A DNA stretch of 8,380 nucleotides from Oscillospiraceae bacterium UBA3851. Its GTDB lineage: Bacteria > Bacillota > Clostridia > Oscillospirales > Oscillospiraceae. Under the pieces are notes generated by a model. The model did not search any database. It was not told the DNA's origin and saw only the letters and a list, made by a program, of their open reading frames with translations. The stretch is from positions 1 through 8,380 of the forward strand of contig DGHJ01000024.1 of assembly GCA_002392625.1 (NCBI GenBank), in the 5' to 3' direction. A program made the translations under genes and the position numbers. Of this stretch, positions 6,561 through 8,380 are shown one piece after another. Position 1 is the stretch's first letter. Each line of letters begins with the position of its first letter.

Positions 6561-7301
6561 ATGCAGACCTACACGCCGCGTCCCAGAGAATATGCCCGGG
6601 AATGCATTGAGGCCTACATCCTGACACACGATCTCCGGGCGGGAGACAGTCTGCCGCCGGAGCGGGACATGTGCGCCATGTGGGGTCTGAACCGCAGCAC
6701 CCTGCGCAGTGCCATTGCCCGGCTGACGGCGGCAGGTCGGCTGGTGTCCGTACAGGGCAGCGGCACCCGGATCGCCCCCCGGTTTCGCCGGACGCTTCAG
6801 GATCTGCAAAGCTTTTCCGACTATGCCGCCAGCGGCGGTTTTACGGCGGAGACGCGGCTGCTGTCCTTCTCCACCGTGGAGTGCGACAAGCACCTTGCCC
6901 GCCGGTTTCGCCGTGTGCTGGGGGAGAAGCTGTACCGCATCTCCCGTCTGCGTATGCTGAACGACACCCCCGTACTCATCGAGACGGCCTACATCCCGGT
7001 GGAGTTGGCCCCCCATCTGGAGGAGCACGACCTGGTAAACGGCTCTTTGTTTGCCGTGTTGGAGGAGGTCTATGGCCTGCGGCTGGATCACGGCGAGGAG
7101 AAGGCCAGCATCACTCTGGCCAATGCCGAGGAGGCCGCCCACCTGCATATCCGGCCCGGTGACGCCGTGTTCTGGATCGTCAGCCGCACCGACGCTCCCG
7201 ACGGCACTACCGTGGAGTACTGCCGCACCGTGGCCCGCGGCGATGTGGTGGAGATGGCCGGCGTGCTACGCTGGCGCAGTGGTGAGGAGGACGAGCCATG
7301 A
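6561..7301 (+). CDS. GntR-family transcription regulator, HutC/UTRA subfamily (first of pair)
   Basis: This 246-residue protein has the usual length for the HutC subfamily. A winged helix-turn-helix spans about residues 7-72, with the GntR signatures AGDSLPPERD (27-36), recognition helix NRSTLRSAIARLTAAG (44-59) and wing VQGSGTRIAP (64-73). A UTRA ligand-binding domain follows (about 80-240), with ETAYIPVEL (141-149) and the terminal TVEYCRTVARGD block (217-228). Such proteins bind operators as dimers and release or reposition when a small molecule, often a sugar phosphate, amino acid derivative or phosphonate, binds the UTRA domain. The ligand here is not evident. The start is set by a near-perfect GGGAGGTGAT (6546-6555) 5 bases upstream. 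It overlaps the next GntR gene by ATGA. Confidence 0.93.
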   Translation: MQTYTPRPREYARECIEAYILTHDLRAGDSLPPERDMCAMWGLNRSTLRSAIARLTAAGRLVSVQGSGTRIAPRFRRTLQDLQSFSDYAASGGFTAETRLLSFSTVECDKHLARRFRRVLGEKLYRISRLRMLNDTPVLIETAYIPVELAPHLEEHDLVNGSLFAVLEEVYGLRLDHGEEKASITLANAEEAAHLHIRPGDAVFWIVSRTDAPDGTTVEYCRTVARGDVVEMAGVLRWRSGEEDEP

Positions 7302-8032
7302 ACGATGTAAATTACCGCTCCCCCCTTTATATCCAGCTCCGTGAGGTCATCCGCAGCAAAATTGAGGAGGGTGAATACCCCGCCGGCACCGCCATCCCCT
7401 CGGAAAATCAGCTCAGCGAGCAATACGGCATCAACAGAGTCAGCGTCCGCAGCGCACTGGCGGCGCTGGAAAACGAGGGGCTGCTGCGATCCGTACAGGG
7501 CAAGGGAGTGTTTGTATGCGGCGAAAAGACGGAACGGGAACTGGATACGCTGGGCGGCTACCGCCATACCATGAAGGAGCGCTCCCGGGAGGCAACCACC
7601 CGGGTACTGGTGAAGGCGCTGCGCAAGGCCGGCCCCTACTATGCCCAGGTGCTGGGTCTGCACCCCGACGACGACGTGTGGTTTGTCCGCCGCATCGATT
7701 ACAGCGGCGGCGAGCCGGTGGCCCTGGAGGAGATCTATATCCCTTACGCCGTACTGCCCGGTCTGGAGGACATTGACATTCAGCTTTTCTCCATCTACGA
7801 CGCCTATCTGTGGAACGGCGTGCAGCCCAGCCGCGGCCATCAGGTGCTGCGCCTCACCCATCTGGAGCCGTCGGTGGCCAAGCTGATCGATCTGCCGCCC
7901 CAACAGGCGGTGATGGAGTTCTCCTGCGTCACCCGGGACACCGGCGGACGGGTCATTGAATTTGCCCGCAACTATGTGCGCGGCGACAAGACCGAGTTCC
8001 GCGTACACTATACAAATTCCCAATTGGTATAA
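7298..8032 (+). CDS. GntR-family transcription regulator, HutC/UTRA subfamily (second of pair)
   Basis: This 244-residue protein begins with PLYIQLREVIRSKIEEGEYPAG (9-30 region), the classic GntR N-terminus. A helix-turn-helix follows with IPSENQLSEQYGINRVSVRSAL around residues 33-54 and the wing VQGKGVFV (66-73). The UTRA domain spans about 85-240, with EEIYIPY (144-150) and FARNYVRGD (222-230). It is clearly of the same subfamily as its upstream neighbour but not a near-copy, so this is not a fresh duplication. Its ATG lies in the stop of the first gene (ATGA 7298-7301), with GAGGAGG (7284-7290) 7 bases upstream, so the two are made together and could form heterodimers or work in series. 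It ends 25 bases before a terminator. The PotA-like transporter gene downstream is the likely target. Confidence 0.95.
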   Translation: MNDVNYRSPLYIQLREVIRSKIEEGEYPAGTAIPSENQLSEQYGINRVSVRSALAALENEGLLRSVQGKGVFVCGEKTERELDTLGGYRHTMKERSREATTRVLVKALRKAGPYYAQVLGLHPDDDVWFVRRIDYSGGEPVALEEIYIPYAVLPGLEDIDIQLFSIYDAYLWNGVQPSRGHQVLRLTHLEPSVAKLIDLPPQQAVMEFSCVTRDTGGRVIEFARNYVRGDKTEFRVHYTNSQLV

Positions 8033-8056
8033 AATCGAATTATAATTATTCTGTTT

Positions 8057-8092
8057 AATTCCCCGAATATCTACCGGTATTCGGGGAATTTT
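8057..8092 (+). terminator. Intrinsic terminator after the GntR pair
   Basis: A perfect 13-bp stem (AATTCCCCGAATA at 8057-8069 with TATTCGGGGAATT at 8078-8090) has an 8-base loop and ends in TTTT. It separates the regulator operon from the transporter, which therefore needs its own promoter. Confidence 0.85.
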
Positions 8093-8127
8093 GCGCTTTT
8101 TATATACAATCTGCACAGAATAATCGA

Positions 8128-8183
8128 GTTTTATACCGTCATATCAGAGAAAATTGCCCCTCTATCTTGAAAATGGTATGAAA
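8128..8183. promoter_or_regulatory. Candidate GntR operator pair upstream of and within the transporter promoter
   Basis: TTTTATACC (8129-8137) and GGTATGAAA (8175-8183) face each other as an inverted repeat with one mismatch, about 46 bases centre to centre. The second lies in the spacer between the -35 and -10 of the transporter promoter. A further GGTATAAAA copy lies at 8026-8034, over the stop codon of the second GntR gene. The GGTAT core resembles the GGTATAGAC-type half-sites known for some HutC-family regulators. Binding is inferred. Confidence 0.45.
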
Positions 8184-8195
8184 TATAAATATACT
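8167..8195 (+). promoter_or_regulatory. SigmaA-type promoter of the ABC transporter operon
   Basis: TTGAAA (8167-8172) and TATACT (8190-8195) are spaced by exactly 17 bases. A perfect 6-bp inverted repeat CTTGTT-GT-AACAAG (8194-8207) covers the expected transcription start and could be a repressor site with the GT...AC core of GntR operators. The transcript would have a leader of roughly 45 bases. Confidence 0.7.
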
Positions 8196-8250
8196 TGTTG
8201 TAACAAGGGTAAGCGACCCAGTACCCATCATAAGGAATGAGGTGATCGTT

Positions 8251-8380
8251 TTGGCGGATTCCATCGTTTCCCTGCGGCATGTGGACAAGTGGTATGGCGG
8301 CAATCACGTGGTCAAGGACATGAATCTGGAGATTCGGTCCGGCGAGTTTTTGACGTTGCTGGGCCCCTCCGGCTGCGGCA
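8251..8380 (+). CDS. PotA-like ABC transporter ATP-binding subunit, partial (N-terminus only)
   Basis: The first 43 residues are visible before the window ends. They contain the A-loop aromatic in VDKWYGG (11-17), VVKDMNLEIRSGEF, and the Walker A start LLGPSGCG (36-43). This spacing and the FLTLLGPSGCG wording are typical of the PotA/UgpC/MalK-type importer ATPases, closest to spermidine/putrescine (PotA) and 2-aminoethylphosphonate or iron (PhnT/FbpC) uptake. It would energise import through membrane permeases encoded downstream. A TTG start is chosen because GAGGTGA (8239-8245) lies 5 bases upstream; the in-frame GTG at 8242 (with AAGGAA 8232-8237) is the alternative. The substrate cannot be told from this fragment. 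Confidence 0.85.
   Translation, partial: MADSIVSLRHVDKWYGGNHVVKDMNLEIRSGEFLTLLGPSGCG

Noticed and set aside
7088..8116. Minus-strand 342-codon frame
   Set aside because: It is antisense to both GntR genes and crosses their terminator.
1..8380. CRISPR array, tRNA, rRNA or integrase
   Set aside because: No regularly spaced repeats, tRNA-like folds, rRNA sequence or recombinase motifs were seen on reading both strands.

Overview
The window looks like chromosome plus an integrated or formerly mobile segment of a GC-rich, gut-type Firmicute (Clostridia, Oscillospiraceae-like). This is inferred from strong GGAGG-type ribosome binding sites, sigmaA-type promoters, intrinsic terminators, two HutC-type GntR regulators and a PotA-like ABC ATPase. 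I could run no search, so the lineage is an inference.

Region 1 (1-4550) is an accessory module. On the minus strand is the N-terminal 173 residues of a RepA/AAA_25-type P-loop ATPase, cut by the window edge. Diverging from it on the plus strand is a two-gene operon. Its first gene encodes a 991-residue protein with the full set of landmarks of the two-barrel single-polypeptide RNA polymerases (the family of eukaryotic RNA-dependent RNA polymerases and the phage SPbeta YonO polymerase), including the metal-binding DFDGD motif. It overlaps by ATGA a 289-residue protein that I do not recognise, and the operon ends in a clear intrinsic terminator. This is the most interesting part of the window. 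The operon has its own host-type extended -10 promoter, so the polymerase gene would be read by the host RNA polymerase. The polymerase could then transcribe the element, prime its replication, or copy RNA.

Region 2 (4551-6560) is a junction or decay zone. A gene-poor stretch is followed by a lone minus-strand gene for a very charged 376-residue helical protein with a perfect 20-bp terminator stem. Beyond it lie a long hairpin and what appears to be a relic of a glycerate 2-kinase gene with a good promoter still in front of it.

Region 3 (6561-8380) looks chromosomal. Two overlapping GntR/HutC (UTRA) regulator genes form an operon ending in a terminator, and then a promoter with candidate operators leads into the start of a PotA-like ABC transporter ATPase that runs off the window. 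A short TTTATAC/GTATAAA motif recurs at the regulator promoter and around the transporter promoter, which suggests that the regulators control themselves and the transporter.
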